NCBI GenBank assembly: GCA_947624365.1
Contig: CANQJY010000009.1
Coordinates: forward strand, 1-21,824
Direction of reading: 5' to 3'
Source of the DNA: an uncultured Clostridia bacterium
GTDB taxonomy: Bacteria; Bacillota; Clostridia; TANB77; CAG-508
Length of the DNA: 21,824 bases
The first letter of the stretch is position 1. The number at the start of each line of letters is the position of its first letter. The notes under the pieces are model-generated. The model did not search any database. It saw nothing but the letters and a program-made list of their open reading frames with translations, and was not told the DNA's origin. A program made the translations under genes and the position numbers. Shown one piece after another: positions 6,687 to 13,314 of the stretch.

Positions 6687-8057
6687 CTATTGTTTTAATC
6701 CTAATTTCTGTAGATTATCTTTTATCCAATATTGAAAATTATCTTGTGTATGGTCTCCGTATGAATAAGCAAAATCCTTTGTATATGTGTTGTAATATTT
6801 TTCTGAACTTAAAAAAGCCTTCTCCGTTTTATCTGGAGTTGGCTTTCCTTTTTCAACACTGTCTTTTAACCACATATAATTTTCGTTTTCTTTTTTAAAT
6901 ATCTGATTATTGTTATTATTTAATACCCTAAACTTTCTTTTTGAAATAAAGTCTTGTGAATATTCTATCAATTGTTCTTTATCTTTTCCTTTGTCCACTG
7001 GATGTAATCTTCTTCCATAATCTTTAAAGAATTGATTTCTTAAAGCCCCTTCTGCCGAGTCTATCGTTTCTCTATCCATAGCTGCTTTATATTTTTTAAC
7101 CATTGTTATTTCAAAATCGAATATATCTTTACTTAATTCACTTGGTGCTTTCTTAACTGCCTTTTCGTGTGGGCTATAATAATAAGTATCTAATAAATAC
7201 CAATACCCATCACTTCCTAATCCATAACAACCCACAGCTGTTGCAGATGTCTGATGACCACTATCTATTGAAAAATCTAAATATAATATTTTTATATTGT
7301 TTTTTTCTATATAATTTTCATCTACATATTCTATTAAATCGGGATTATATATTAATCCTTCTAGTCCTATTACTTCTCCTATATATATCCATCTATAACG
7401 TTTCTCGTCATTTTTTTCCATTTCTTTTGCTTGTTCTATAAATATTTTACCTAACCAATTTGTTGGAACAGTTCTATAATCACTTTGCGTTACAATACAA
7501 TCTTTTCTTTTTGCCATTTGTTCTGTCCATTGATTTACCCAATGGAACTTATTTTTAGGTGGGTTAAATGAATATAAAACTATAAACCAATCATCATTGC
7601 CTCTTGTAAATGTTGCTATAATCTGGTCTATTTCATCAGGACTCTCAAATTCTGTTAATTCTTCAAACCACAATATTTTAACTGGATTTTTCTCATCAAT
7701 CATACCTTTTATCTTTTCATAGTCGTCTCCACCAGCAAAATATATATTATTTCCATTATTTAAATGTATCTCAGCAGGGCTTTTAAATGCTGTATAATCA
7801 ATACCTTCTTCTAAATGAAATCTTGATAATGCTCTTTTTGTCTCTTTATATACACTATTTCTTAATGTATTTTGGTATCTTCTTATGATTACTGCACTAC
7901 ACTTGGATTCTGATAAACAATGATAGGTTATTTTTATAGAGTTTTTACTTGTTTTTGTGCTACCTCTACCACCTTTGTCTATTTGATGTGTTTTCTTTGA
8001 ATTAAATGTGTTCCAAAAATGTGGAGCTATTATATCTTTAATCCTGATTTGTTCCAT
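6687..8057 (-). CDS. Terminase large subunit (PBSX/SPP1-like)
   Basis: 456 residues. It cuts and pumps phage DNA into the head. Walker A is GGRGSTKTS (residues 29-37), Walker B with its catalytic acid is ILWFEEL (128-134), and the C-terminal nuclease domain begins at ILYLDFSIDSGH with the metal-binding Asp, continuing to MDRETIDSAEGALR. Start: the ATG at 8057 is chosen because AGAGGA lies 8 bases upstream. A frame extends to 8081 but that first codon has no ribosome site. The gene overlaps the end of the small subunit gene by 20 bases, the usual coupling of these two subunits. Confidence 0.92.
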   Translation of the reverse strand: MEQIRIKDIIAPHFWNTFNSKKTHQIDKGGRGSTKTSKNSIKITYHCLSESKCSAVIIRRYQNTLRNSVYKETKRALSRFHLEEGIDYTAFKSPAEIHLNNGNNIYFAGGDDYEKIKGMIDEKNPVKILWFEELTEFESPDEIDQIIATFTRGNDDWFIVLYSFNPPKNKFHWVNQWTEQMAKRKDCIVTQSDYRTVPTNWLGKIFIEQAKEMEKNDEKRYRWIYIGEVIGLEGLIYNPDLIEYVDENYIEKNNIKILYLDFSIDSGHQTSATAVGCYGLGSDGYWYLLDTYYYSPHEKAVKKAPSELSKDIFDFEITMVKKYKAAMDRETIDSAEGALRNQFFKDYGRRLHPVDKGKDKEQLIEYSQDFISKRKFRVLNNNNNQIFKKENENYMWLKDSVEKGKPTPDKTEKAFLSSEKYYNTYTKDFAYSYGDHTQDNFQYWIKDNLQKLGLKQ

Positions 8058-8478
8058 TTTCTTCGTCCTCTGGCAAATCATTTATTATTTGTATTCGTTG
8101 AATTGTATTATCATTTTTTACATCAATTTCTTTAAGCTTTAATTCTTTATCCATAATAATTCCATAAGCTGTAGCTAAATCTTTAATATTAGTAAACATA
8201 TCAACATTGTCTAGTTTTTTGTCCATAGCATTAAATATTTTATCTATTAAAGCAATTTTCGTTTTATTTCTTTTGCTCATTTCTTTTAATACTTCTTGTG
8301 TATTTTCTTCTCTTTTTTGTTCAACCTTTTCCAACACGTCTTTGTTCTCTGGATTCTTAACTAATCTCCTAACTGTCATATCTGATACGTTATATCTTCT
8401 TGCTACTTCTGAATAATTCTCACATTCTATATAACTTGCTATTATTTCTTGCTTCTGTTTGTCTGTCAGCTTACCCAT
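8038..8478 (-). CDS. Terminase small subunit (DNA-binding)
   Basis: 146 residues. An N-terminal helix-turn-helix is visible at about residues 17-42 (ENYSEVARRYNVSDMTVRRLVKN), followed by a helical oligomerisation region (residues 45-110) and a short tail ending NDLPEDEENG. Small terminase subunits recognise the packaging site on phage DNA and hand it to the large subunit. Overlap with the large subunit gene confirms the call. A packaging site often lies in or near this gene, but I could not point to it. Confidence 0.82.
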   Translation of the reverse strand: MGKLTDKQKQEIIASYIECENYSEVARRYNVSDMTVRRLVKNPENKDVLEKVEQKREENTQEVLKEMSKRNKTKIALIDKIFNAMDKKLDNVDMFTNIKDLATAYGIIMDKELKLKEIDVKNDNTIQRIQIINDLPEDEENGTNQD

Positions 8479-8645
8479 TGTAATTCCTTATCTATTTCTA
8501 ATAACCTTCGAAACAATTCTTTTTTATTCGTAAATTGTTCATATCGTCCGTCATAATATAAAGAATATATTGTAACTAGTTTTATGTCTTTATCTTTCTT
8601 ATTTAATTTATATAATAGCATCGTTATATATTTTTGAATATTCAT
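8466..8645 (-). CDS. Small unknown protein before the terminase genes (59 aa)
   Basis: It starts MNIQKYITMLLYKLNKKDKD and has LVTIYSLYYDGRYEQFTNKKELFRRLLE. The frame also extends three codons upstream to a GTG, but AGGTG lies 6 bases before the ATG at 8645, so that ATG is preferred. The stop overlaps the start of the terminase small subunit gene by 13 bases. It is mostly helical and basic, with no motif I recognise. Packing within the operon supports a real gene; function unknown. Confidence 0.55.
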   Translation of the reverse strand: MNIQKYITMLLYKLNKKDKDIKLVTIYSLYYDGRYEQFTNKKELFRRLLEIDKELQWVS

Positions 8646-8654
8646 AATACACAC

Positions 8655-8846
8655 CTACTCTTTTTGTTCTGCTTTCTTTTTCATCTTAACCTTTTCTACG
8701 AAAACCGTATTATACTTATTTGTCTTTGTTAATACTTCATATCTTTCTTCTGTTACTTCCCATTGTTCCCCTTCTTTGGGTACTCTTCCCAATTCATTAT
8801 CCTGAATATTTAATTTTTCATATTTGTCTGTCGCTTTTACTAGCAT
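8655..8846 (-). CDS. Small conserved phage protein (63 aa)
   Basis: MLVKATDKYEKLNIQDNELG is followed by VPKEGEQWEVTEERYEVLTK and a Lys/Glu-rich end. The pattern (a short first strand, then a P-x-EGE-x-W turn, then a helix with ERYEVL) is one seen in small proteins near terminase genes of many Firmicutes phages, where it may act in head or packaging, but no function is established to my knowledge. A strong ribosome site (GGAGGG) precedes the ATG. It does not look like an antitoxin for the MazF-like protein upstream. Confidence 0.6.
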   Translation of the reverse strand: MLVKATDKYEKLNIQDNELGRVPKEGEQWEVTEERYEVLTKTNKYNTVFVEKVKMKKKAEQKE

Positions 8847-8884
8847 TTTTTCCCTCCTACACTAAATCCTTTATAATACTTTTT

Positions 8885-9268
8885 TTATTTAAATTTTGCT
8901 AAAACATCAATATTAAAATAATCTGATAATTCATTTAAATACATATATAAGTCATATTTACTTACTTGTCCTATCTTTTTTATTAGCTGCTCTTTTTCTA
9001 TCTTTATTGGAGCTTCTATTCTTAAATAAGATTTATGTTTTAATCCTACTTCATTCCAATTTTTTATTTCTCTTTTTCGTATGCCATTGTCTTGTGTTGT
9101 TATTTTCATTCCTAAATAATCATTGCTTTTTTCAATAATAAAACCGTGTCCATCATCAATGATTAAACACGGTCTCTTTTCTAATTCCACATTTATATTA
9201 TTTTTATTATTGATTTTTATTTTTGGATTTAATACTATCCAAATATCTCCAATATTGGCTTTATACAT
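8885..9268 (-). CDS. MazF/PemK-like protein without visible antitoxin
   Basis: 127 residues. The start MYKANIGDIWIVLNPKI, then KRPCLIIDDGHGF and LGMKITTQD-N, REIKNWNEVGL and SYLRIEAPIKIEKEQLIKKIGQVS, follow the order of elements in the MazF/PemK/Kid family: the GDIW first strand, the RP pair of the active-site loop, the T-rich strand and the final LIKKIG-x-VS. Family members are usually sequence-specific mRNA endonucleases paired with a small antitoxin. Neither neighbour looks like one: 8655-8846 is a phage packing-region protein and 9280-9486 is Cys-rich. It has a good ribosome site (AGGAGA) and sits in the late operon. It may be an orphan RNase that shapes host or phage mRNA, or a domain used for another task. 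Confidence 0.75.
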   Translation of the reverse strand: MYKANIGDIWIVLNPKIKINNKNNINVELEKRPCLIIDDGHGFIIEKSNDYLGMKITTQDNGIRKREIKNWNEVGLKHKSYLRIEAPIKIEKEQLIKKIGQVSKYDLYMYLNELSDYFNIDVLAKFK

Positions 9269-9279
9269 TGTTTCTTCTC

Positions 9280-9486
9280 CTATACTAGATTTTTCATAAC
9301 AGGCTTATCCTTCTTGGCAGTAGAATACAAAGGCTTTCCTGTCTTATCTATCTTCGTCTCATCTTTTACATAATCAACACATCTTACTGCCTTGTCTTCT
9401 CCATATATAAAAGTAATTCCTTTATCACATTTTCCTTTACAGGTAGGACATATTTCTTCTACAAATTCTTTTAATATATCTTTCAT
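9280..9486 (-). CDS. Small Cys-rich phage protein (68 aa)
   Basis: A MKDILKEFVEEICPTCKGKCDKGI start with four close cysteines (C13, C16, C20 and C36 approximately) suggests a metal-binding knuckle, followed by DYVKDETKIDKTGKPLYSTAKKDKPVM. Proteins of this layout are common in clostridial phages near the packaging genes; function is unknown. It is the first coding gene after the structured RNA at 9546-9733 and has AAAGGA 8 bases before its ATG. Confidence 0.65.
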   Translation of the reverse strand: MKDILKEFVEEICPTCKGKCDKGITFIYGEDKAVRCVDYVKDETKIDKTGKPLYSTAKKDKPVMKNLV

Positions 9487-9545
9487 ATGTTTATCCTTTC
9501 AATTACTTGTTTATTTCTCTTTTATTCATTTTCTTGTATAAGCAC

Positions 9546-9733
9546 TATGTAAGATATTTCGGATTACACAAGATGCTATCTCGTGTCATTTGGATTACTG
9601 GTATCATCACAGCCTATAACCTTTAGCAATAATTTGCCGAACCTCTTGGAAGACTTGACACTTGTCTTCTCTGTGACAGAATTAGTATCTCAACCTTACG
9701 CTCCCATTGCCTAGGTTTTAAATATCCTACATA
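9546..9733 (-). ncRNA. Candidate structured RNA of about 190 nt upstream of the late (packaging) genes
   Basis: The 464-base stretch 9487-9950 carries no credible gene; its centre folds well as minus-strand RNA. A 14-bp closing helix joins 9720-9733 to 9546-9559, with one G-U pair. Inside are a hairpin 9692-9696/9713-9717 (AACCT/AGGTT), a helix 9684-9689 with 9593-9599, a helix 9671-9676 with 9607-9612, hairpins 9664-9669/9649-9654 (GAAGAC/GTCTTC) and 9626-9637, and a 9-bp hairpin 9566-9574/9578-9586 with one G-U pair. Both wobble pairs would be C-A mismatches on the plus strand, so the RNA is minus. Base composition is richer in G+C than the flanks. It does not match tRNA, tmRNA, RNase P or a riboswitch that I know. 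It could be a leader or a free RNA. Confidence 0.55.
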
Positions 9734-9816
9734 CTACCTATATAAATTAAGCATTAACTAGAATTTGCTCTATGTTATATTTTCTATATTTTAGAAGGAG
9801 GCGTTTCTATGAACGC

Positions 9817-9844
9817 TTTATATTAACTTATCTAGTATTGTTAA
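9817..9844 (-). promoter_or_regulatory. Candidate late promoter
   Basis: On the minus strand TTAACA (9844-9839) and TATAAA (9822-9817) are 16 bases apart. It lies just after the terminator of the upstream operon and about 80 bases before the 5' helix of the structured RNA. A hairpin (GCGTT/AACGC, about 9801-9816) follows the -10 box. The -35 match is moderate, which would suit a promoter needing an activator such as the DUF1492-type protein encoded upstream. Confidence 0.4.
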
Positions 9845-9854
9845 TATTTAAGAA

Positions 9855-9886
9855 AACTAAAAAGGAACTAGATTGCTCTAATTCCT
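9855..9886 (-). terminator. Rho-independent terminator of the early/middle operon
   Basis: On the minus strand AGGAATTAGA and TCTAGTTCCT form a 10-bp stem with loop GCAA and one U-G pair, followed by TTTTTAGTTTTCTT. It lies about 65 bases after the stop of the late regulator gene and ends the long minus-strand run of small genes. Stem and T-run are both good. Confidence 0.8.
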
Positions 9887-9950
9887 CTTCACAAAAGATT
9901 TTATCTTTTTTCTTCCTAGTATACATTAAATCACATTTGACATTCGTGAT

Positions 9951-10370
9951 TCAACCTTTTTTTTCGTGATGTTTATCAAATTCATCTAAAGCTTTATCTT
10001 TTAGCTTATATATGTATTTAATTTCATAATGCAAAACTTCTCTTGCAATTTTTTTTAAACTATACCCCAGTATATAATGATTGTATAATAACAAGCCATA
10101 TTTAGGTTCTAATAGTTCCAACTGTCTCTTTATATCATTCTCCATATCAATTGTACTCTTTCTCACTTCTGTTTCTAAATCATTTATTTGGTCTAAAAGT
10201 TTTACTAAACCTTCTGCTTCATTATCATATACTATTCTACTACCTTTGGGCATATCTGATAAAATACTATTTAATCTTCCTATTGATTTTATTTGTTCTT
10301 CGCAGAAACTTATTCTAGCTTTAATCCATTTCTGATCTGCATTAAATTTAATCAAATCTTCTCTTGTCAT
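9951..10370 (-). CDS. Late transcription regulator, DUF1492/ArpU-type sigma-like protein
   Basis: 139 residues. Helical N-terminal half with long charged helices (QKWIKARISFCEEQIKSI, then DQINDLETEVRK), then a C-terminal region resembling sigma factor region 4: LLYNHYILGYSLKKIAREVLHYEIKYIYKLKDKALDEF (helix-turn-helix about residues 100-132). Proteins of the DUF1492, ArpU and RinA kind sit at the end of the early operon of Gram-positive phages and switch on the packaging and head genes. Here it is the last gene before a terminator, a candidate promoter and the late operon, exactly that position. Family assignment is good; its action on the promoter at 9817-9844 is inferred. Confidence 0.8.
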   Translation of the reverse strand: MTREDLIKFNADQKWIKARISFCEEQIKSIGRLNSILSDMPKGSRIVYDNEAEGLVKLLDQINDLETEVRKSTIDMENDIKRQLELLEPKYGLLLYNHYILGYSLKKIAREVLHYEIKYIYKLKDKALDEFDKHHEKKG

Positions 10371-10582
10371 TTGTCCGCCCTCCCTATTATATTTTTTTCA
10401 GCTTCTCGTATTTGTCTATCAGCTTCTTCATTGTAATACTTGATACTATCTTTCATTGCCTGGCTCATTCTATAAGCTTCTTTAACACAATCTTCACAAT
10501 AGTCTATTCTTTTGCTATACAAGACTATGCTTTCTAAATTATTAAATTCTTTTCCACATATATCACATTTATACAAAATCAT
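10367..10582 (-). CDS. Small zinc-ribbon-like protein (71 aa)
   Basis: MILYKCDICGKEFNNLES is followed by YCEDCVKEAYRMSQAM, giving two CxxC pairs (C6/C9 and C29/C32) that should bind one zinc ion; the rest is a charged helix. The gene overlaps the start of the late regulator by 4 bases (ATGA), so the two are coupled. Small zinc-binding proteins of this sort in phages may bind nucleic acid or host proteins. No specific function can be given. Confidence 0.65.
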   Translation of the reverse strand: MILYKCDICGKEFNNLESIVLYSKRIDYCEDCVKEAYRMSQAMKDSIKYYNEEADRQIREAEKNIIGRADK

Positions 10583-10597
10583 TGGCTTTCTCCTTTA

Positions 10598-10915
10598 TTA
10601 TTTATCCTCCAATAATTCCTCATAGGCTTTTATTCTTCCTAATTTAATTCCATATTCTAATGTTTTACCATTCCTTCTACCACCTACTATTACATTTGGT
10701 AATTGTACTTCTTTCAATTTTTCTCTTATTTTCTTTTTAGGTATTGATTTTTGAATTAAATCATTATAAGCTTCTTGTATATCTTCGTAATAATTATCTT
10801 TTTCTTGAAATTTTTGTAATACTATTTCTATTGCTTCTGCATAATTTATCATTCCTTCTTGTCTAAAACTATCTTTGATACCGTAAGCTATATTTATTGC
10901 TTTTTCTAATTCCAT
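10598..10915 (-). CDS. Helical phage protein, possible paralogue of the next gene upstream (105 aa)
   Basis: MELEKAINIAYGIKDSF begins a helical protein that contains NYAEAIEIVLQKFQEKDNYYEDI and the SIPKKKIREKL motif. The gene just upstream (10919-11248) has the same order: an acidic first helix, a helix ending ETVLQALKCKDNLIEDL and SIPKKKIKDK at the matching place, so the two are probable tandem duplicates. Family members are common in clostridial prophages; function unknown. This copy carries an extra GGRRNGKTLEYGIKLGR segment after the shared motif, then a helix ending AYEELLEDK. Confidence 0.6.
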   Translation of the reverse strand: MELEKAINIAYGIKDSFRQEGMINYAEAIEIVLQKFQEKDNYYEDIQEAYNDLIQKSIPKKKIREKLKEVQLPNVIVGGRRNGKTLEYGIKLGRIKAYEELLEDK

Positions 10916-10918
10916 AAG

Positions 10919-11248
10919 CTAGTCCTCCTTTAATAAGTCTTGTAATATTTCTATTTGACACTTTAATATAAATGCTTTTATTGAATTTTTTTCTAATTTA
11001 TTTTCATATTCTTTTTCTAAATCTACTTTCTTATCTTTTATTTTCTTTTTAGGTATTGAATTTCGTATTATACCATTTAAACTTTTTGCTTGTAACTTTA
11101 AATCTTCTATTAGGTTATCTTTACATTTTAATGCTTGTAATACTGTTTCTATAGCGGTATGTAATACAATTGGTCTACTTTTATTTTCTTTAATAAAGTT
11201 TTCACATATTTTTACAGCTTCTTCTATTTCCATTTTATCTTTGTTCAT
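10919..11248 (-). CDS. Helical phage protein, possible tandem paralogue (109 aa)
   Basis: It shares with the downstream gene the helix around VLQALKCKDN and the SIPKKKI motif (about residues 68-74), but lacks the RRNGKT segment and ends with ILKCQIEILQDLLKED. The spacing between the two genes is 3 bases, and a ribosome site (AGGAGG) lies upstream of each. All of it looks helical and highly charged. Function unknown; a coiled-coil adaptor is one possibility. Confidence 0.6.
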   Translation of the reverse strand: MNKDKMEIEEAVKICENFIKENKSRPIVLHTAIETVLQALKCKDNLIEDLKLQAKSLNGIIRNSIPKKKIKDKKVDLEKEYENKLEKNSIKAFILKCQIEILQDLLKED

Positions 11249-11301
11249 AGTTCCTCCTACTTAAAATCATTTACTTTTATCTTAACAATTAGCTTGTTTA
11301 A

Positions 11302-11616
11302 TCAGCTAAAATCTCTATCATCAAATCTGTATCCATTTATGTTTTTATTATATTTGAAGTTATCTGGATTATTTTCTTTTTGGTGTTCTTCTATCAAATC
11401 TAATAGCTCTTGTGGCTTTACCTCTCTTCCATATTCATCTTTAATTATGTATTCTTTATTATTCAATATAAAGTCTTTAAATTCTTCAAAATTATGATAT
11501 TGCTCTTGTTCTTGAAAAACAAATTTCCAACCAAAACTTGATTTACCTAAATGTATTTTATCATATACTTTAACTATCCTAGGTTTCTTTTTTACTGCAT
11601 AATAATTAGTTCCCAT
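11302..11616 (-). CDS. Conserved phage protein of the MGTNYY type (104 aa)
   Basis: It begins MGTNYYAVKKKPRI and contains KIHLGKSSFGWKFVFQEQEQYHNFEEFKDFIL. The MGTNYY start, the HLGKSS-x-GWKF centre and a helix with LLDLIEEHQKEN are features of a conserved but uncharacterised family in phages and prophages. The end NGYRFDDRDFS is also family-like. It follows the stop of the Cys-rich gene directly. Function unknown. Confidence 0.7.
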   Translation of the reverse strand: MGTNYYAVKKKPRIVKVYDKIHLGKSSFGWKFVFQEQEQYHNFEEFKDFILNNKEYIIKDEYGREVKPQELLDLIEEHQKENNPDNFKYNKNINGYRFDDRDFS

Positions 11617-11811
11617 TTAATTCTCCTCCAACTTTCTCCCACACATTGGGCAAAATTTTATATCAAAACTAGGTTGATATATTCTTTTAAATATATTAAA
11701 TTTCTTTTCATCTCCATAAATATCCATATATTTTCCACATATTCTCATAGTTGCACTACCACAAAAATTACCACTTTTCAACTCTTTTCTTTTTTCACAA
11801 TATTCACACAT
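11617..11811 (-). CDS. Small Cys-rich zinc-ribbon protein (64 aa)
   Basis: MCEYCEKRKELKSG is followed by ATMRICGKYMDIYG and ends FCPMCGRKLEEN. The first CxxC (C2/C5) and last CxxC (C54/C57, in FCPMCGRKL) are a typical rubredoxin-knuckle pair binding one zinc ion. Proteins ending in CPMCGRKL are frequent in Firmicutes phages, where function is unknown. It abuts the MGTNYY gene (stop and start adjacent), showing co-translation. Confidence 0.65.
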   Translation of the reverse strand: MCEYCEKRKELKSGNFCGSATMRICGKYMDIYGDEKKFNIFKRIYQPSFDIKFCPMCGRKLEEN

Positions 11812-11822
11812 TTACTTTCCCT

Positions 11823-12062
11823 CTACTTTCTTTTCTCTTTATAATATTTATATTTCCACTTCTTTCTACTAGCCATAAGAGATGTTATTCCTTTCTTTAA
11901 GGCTTTATTTTCTTGTTCTAATTGGGCTATGTATTTTTTTAGTAACTGCTTGTCCGTCCAAGTAATATCGCAACCTTCACAAGCATAACTTATAGGACAA
12001 TTATCACAACTTAATATTTTATTAATTTTTTCTATTTCTTCTTTACTTAACATCTCATACAC
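11823..12062 (-). CDS. Small protein with Cys cluster and coiled coil (79 aa)
   Basis: MYEMLSKEEIEKINKIL is followed by SCDNCPISYACEGCDITW, a cluster of four cysteines (about C19, C22, C28, C31), then a coiled coil (QLLKKYIAQLEQENKALKKGI) and a very basic tail KKWKYKYYKEKRK. A metal site joined to a coiled coil and basic tail suggests a nucleic-acid-binding protein, but this is inference. No named family. Confidence 0.6.
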   Translation of the reverse strand: MYEMLSKEEIEKINKILSCDNCPISYACEGCDITWTDKQLLKKYIAQLEQENKALKKGITSLMASRKKWKYKYYKEKRK

Positions 12063-12064
12063 TC

Positions 12065-12406
12065 CTAATTCACATAAACTACTATTGCTTCATAATGTTC
12101 TATATTTTCATCTATGTATTCATCTATTGCTTTATCAAAATCTTCATTAAACAAATCTTTATAGCCATCTTCATCACAAAGTTCATTAGCATAATACTCA
12201 AATACATCATATCTATCATCTGTATAAACTATATCTCCCCATTTTTTATATTTATAAATTTCACTTTTATATGCCCTAAAATTTTCATAAACAGTACAAT
12301 CATAATCACTTGCTATTTCATCATTGCTTACCATAAAAACAAATGGTAATTTTGGATTTTCTTGTATTAATTTTATTAAAACTTTTTTATTATTTGCTTC
12401 TATCAT
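12065..12406 (-). CDS. Acidic conserved phage protein (113 aa)
   Basis: It starts MIEANNKKVLIKLIQENPKLPFVFMVSNDEIASDYDCTVYENF. It is rich in Asp, Glu and Tyr, with YKYKKWGDIVYTDDRYDVFEYYANEL and a final helix-strand EHYEAIVVYVN. The frame extends three codons to a GTG only 2 bases from GGAG, which is too close, so the ATG at 12406 is chosen. Proteins with this F-x-x-V-x-x-DEI-x-x-DY start occur in clostridial phages without known role. Its acidity might suit a DNA mimic or a host-protein inhibitor, but nothing in the sequence shows this. Confidence 0.6.
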   Translation of the reverse strand: MIEANNKKVLIKLIQENPKLPFVFMVSNDEIASDYDCTVYENFRAYKSEIYKYKKWGDIVYTDDRYDVFEYYANELCDEDGYKDLFNEDFDKAIDEYIDENIEHYEAIVVYVN

Positions 12407-12485
12407 ATCCGCCACAGCTCCTTTACATTACGAAATATTCATTAGTAAATTTTGTATATCCTAGTTTTCAAACATTTCATCTACT

Positions 12486-12674
12486 TTACTCATTTTTTTC
12501 CTTGAACATATTCATATACACTTGTTTCTCTTGTATTTGCTCATTTAGACTTTGTTCTAAAAATTTTATGTATTCTGTTTGTTGCTTGTATCTTTCTCCC
12601 ATTTCCATTACACTATAAACCATTATTATTACCCCTAAAATAGTTAATATTATTTCAAATGCTGTTTCTTTCAT
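12486..12674 (-). CDS. Small single-span membrane protein (62 aa)
   Basis: MKETAFEIILTILGVIIMVYSVMEMGERYK gives one hydrophobic segment (about residues 5-23), followed by a charged coiled coil, KFLEQSLNEQIQEKQVYMNMFKEK. The frame runs upstream to 12728 but that would overlap the methyltransferase-like gene. The ATG at 12674 has AGAAAGGAAA just upstream and removes the overlap. It probably sits in the membrane with a cytoplasmic coiled coil. Function unknown. Confidence 0.55.
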   Translation of the reverse strand: MKETAFEIILTILGVIIMVYSVMEMGERYKQQTEYIKFLEQSLNEQIQEKQVYMNMFKEKNE

Positions 12675-12696
12675 TTCTCTTTCCTTTCTATTTCTT

Positions 12697-13314
12697 TTAC
12701 TTATTTGCTTCATAAAAAGCATAAGCAAATCCCATCGGTGTTTTACTTCTCCAATTTTGAAGTTCTATACTTCCATAAGGTAACTTCAATGGATTCTTCC
12801 ATATTGGGCTATCCTTTTGTAATGGCTCTAATCTTTTAGGAATAGGATTATTAAATTTTCCCCAAAGCCAAGTTGCTTTATTATATCTATTTTCTTGCTG
12901 TTCAATTTTATCTTTACAATATCCTGCAAAATCACAAGGATTAAATTTAAACTTAACTTGTCCTAATTCTGGACAACATTTATGTATTCTACTCATTGGA
13001 TTTTCTATTACCCAAAATTTCGGTTTGAAATAATCTATAATCTCCAATGTTTTATATACTAATTGTTTACTTCTCTCTGTACTACCATCTCTATCTTTTC
13101 TTGCAAAATGTCTTGCTCCACTTAATGCAAAATCTGTGCAAGGACAAGCTGATAAAATTCCATATACTTGGTCTTTGGGTATTTGCGTATAATCCCAAGT
13201 TAATATGTCTTGTCCAAGTTGTAAATCTATTTGGATTACTTTATAATTATTATCTTTATATGGTTTACTCCAGTTACCCGTTAAATCAAATAAACTTAAT
13301 ATTATTTTTTGCAT
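12697..13314 (-). CDS. Compact C5-cytosine methyltransferase-like protein (205 aa)
   Basis: It starts MQKIILSLFDLTGNWSKPY, which matches motif I (cofactor binding) with an unusual loop. The catalytic Pro-Cys motif is CPCTDFALSGARHF (P58, C59) and the motif VI match is FWVIENPMSR (E104, N105, P106). The order and spacing fit a DNA cytosine-5 methyltransferase, but at 205 residues it lacks most of the target recognition region of the usual 300-400 residue enzymes; a C-terminal QNWRSKTPMGFAYAFYEANK takes the place of motifs IX-X. Such short phage versions may protect DNA against host restriction or may modify another substrate. No partner nuclease is next to it. It overlaps the 45-residue gene upstream. 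Confidence 0.75.
   Translation of the reverse strand: MQKIILSLFDLTGNWSKPYKDNNYKVIQIDLQLGQDILTWDYTQIPKDQVYGILSACPCTDFALSGARHFARKDRDGSTERSKQLVYKTLEIIDYFKPKFWVIENPMSRIHKCCPELGQVKFKFNPCDFAGYCKDKIEQQENRYNKATWLWGKFNNPIPKRLEPLQKDSPIWKNPLKLPYGSIELQNWRSKTPMGFAYAFYEANK

Noticed and set aside
8058..8081. Longer start of the large terminase
   Set aside because: No ribosome site is present before that ATG, while AGAGGA fits the ATG at 8057.
8655..8846. Antitoxin for the MazF-like protein
   Set aside because: It lacks a DNA-binding start and resembles small proteins near terminase genes of phages without MazF.
9620..9660. tRNA-like GGTTCG in the structured RNA
   Set aside because: No acceptor stem or anticodon arm can be drawn around it, and the helices found do not form a cloverleaf.
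9798..9826. Five-codon plus-strand reading frame after AAGGAGG (MNALY)
   Set aside because: No plus-strand gene follows, and the bases are part of a short hairpin just downstream of the minus-strand -10 box.
11270..11310. Terminator between the duplicated helical genes and the MGTNYY gene
   Set aside because: A 6-bp TTAGCT/AGCTAA repeat is present but lacks a T-run and is too weak.
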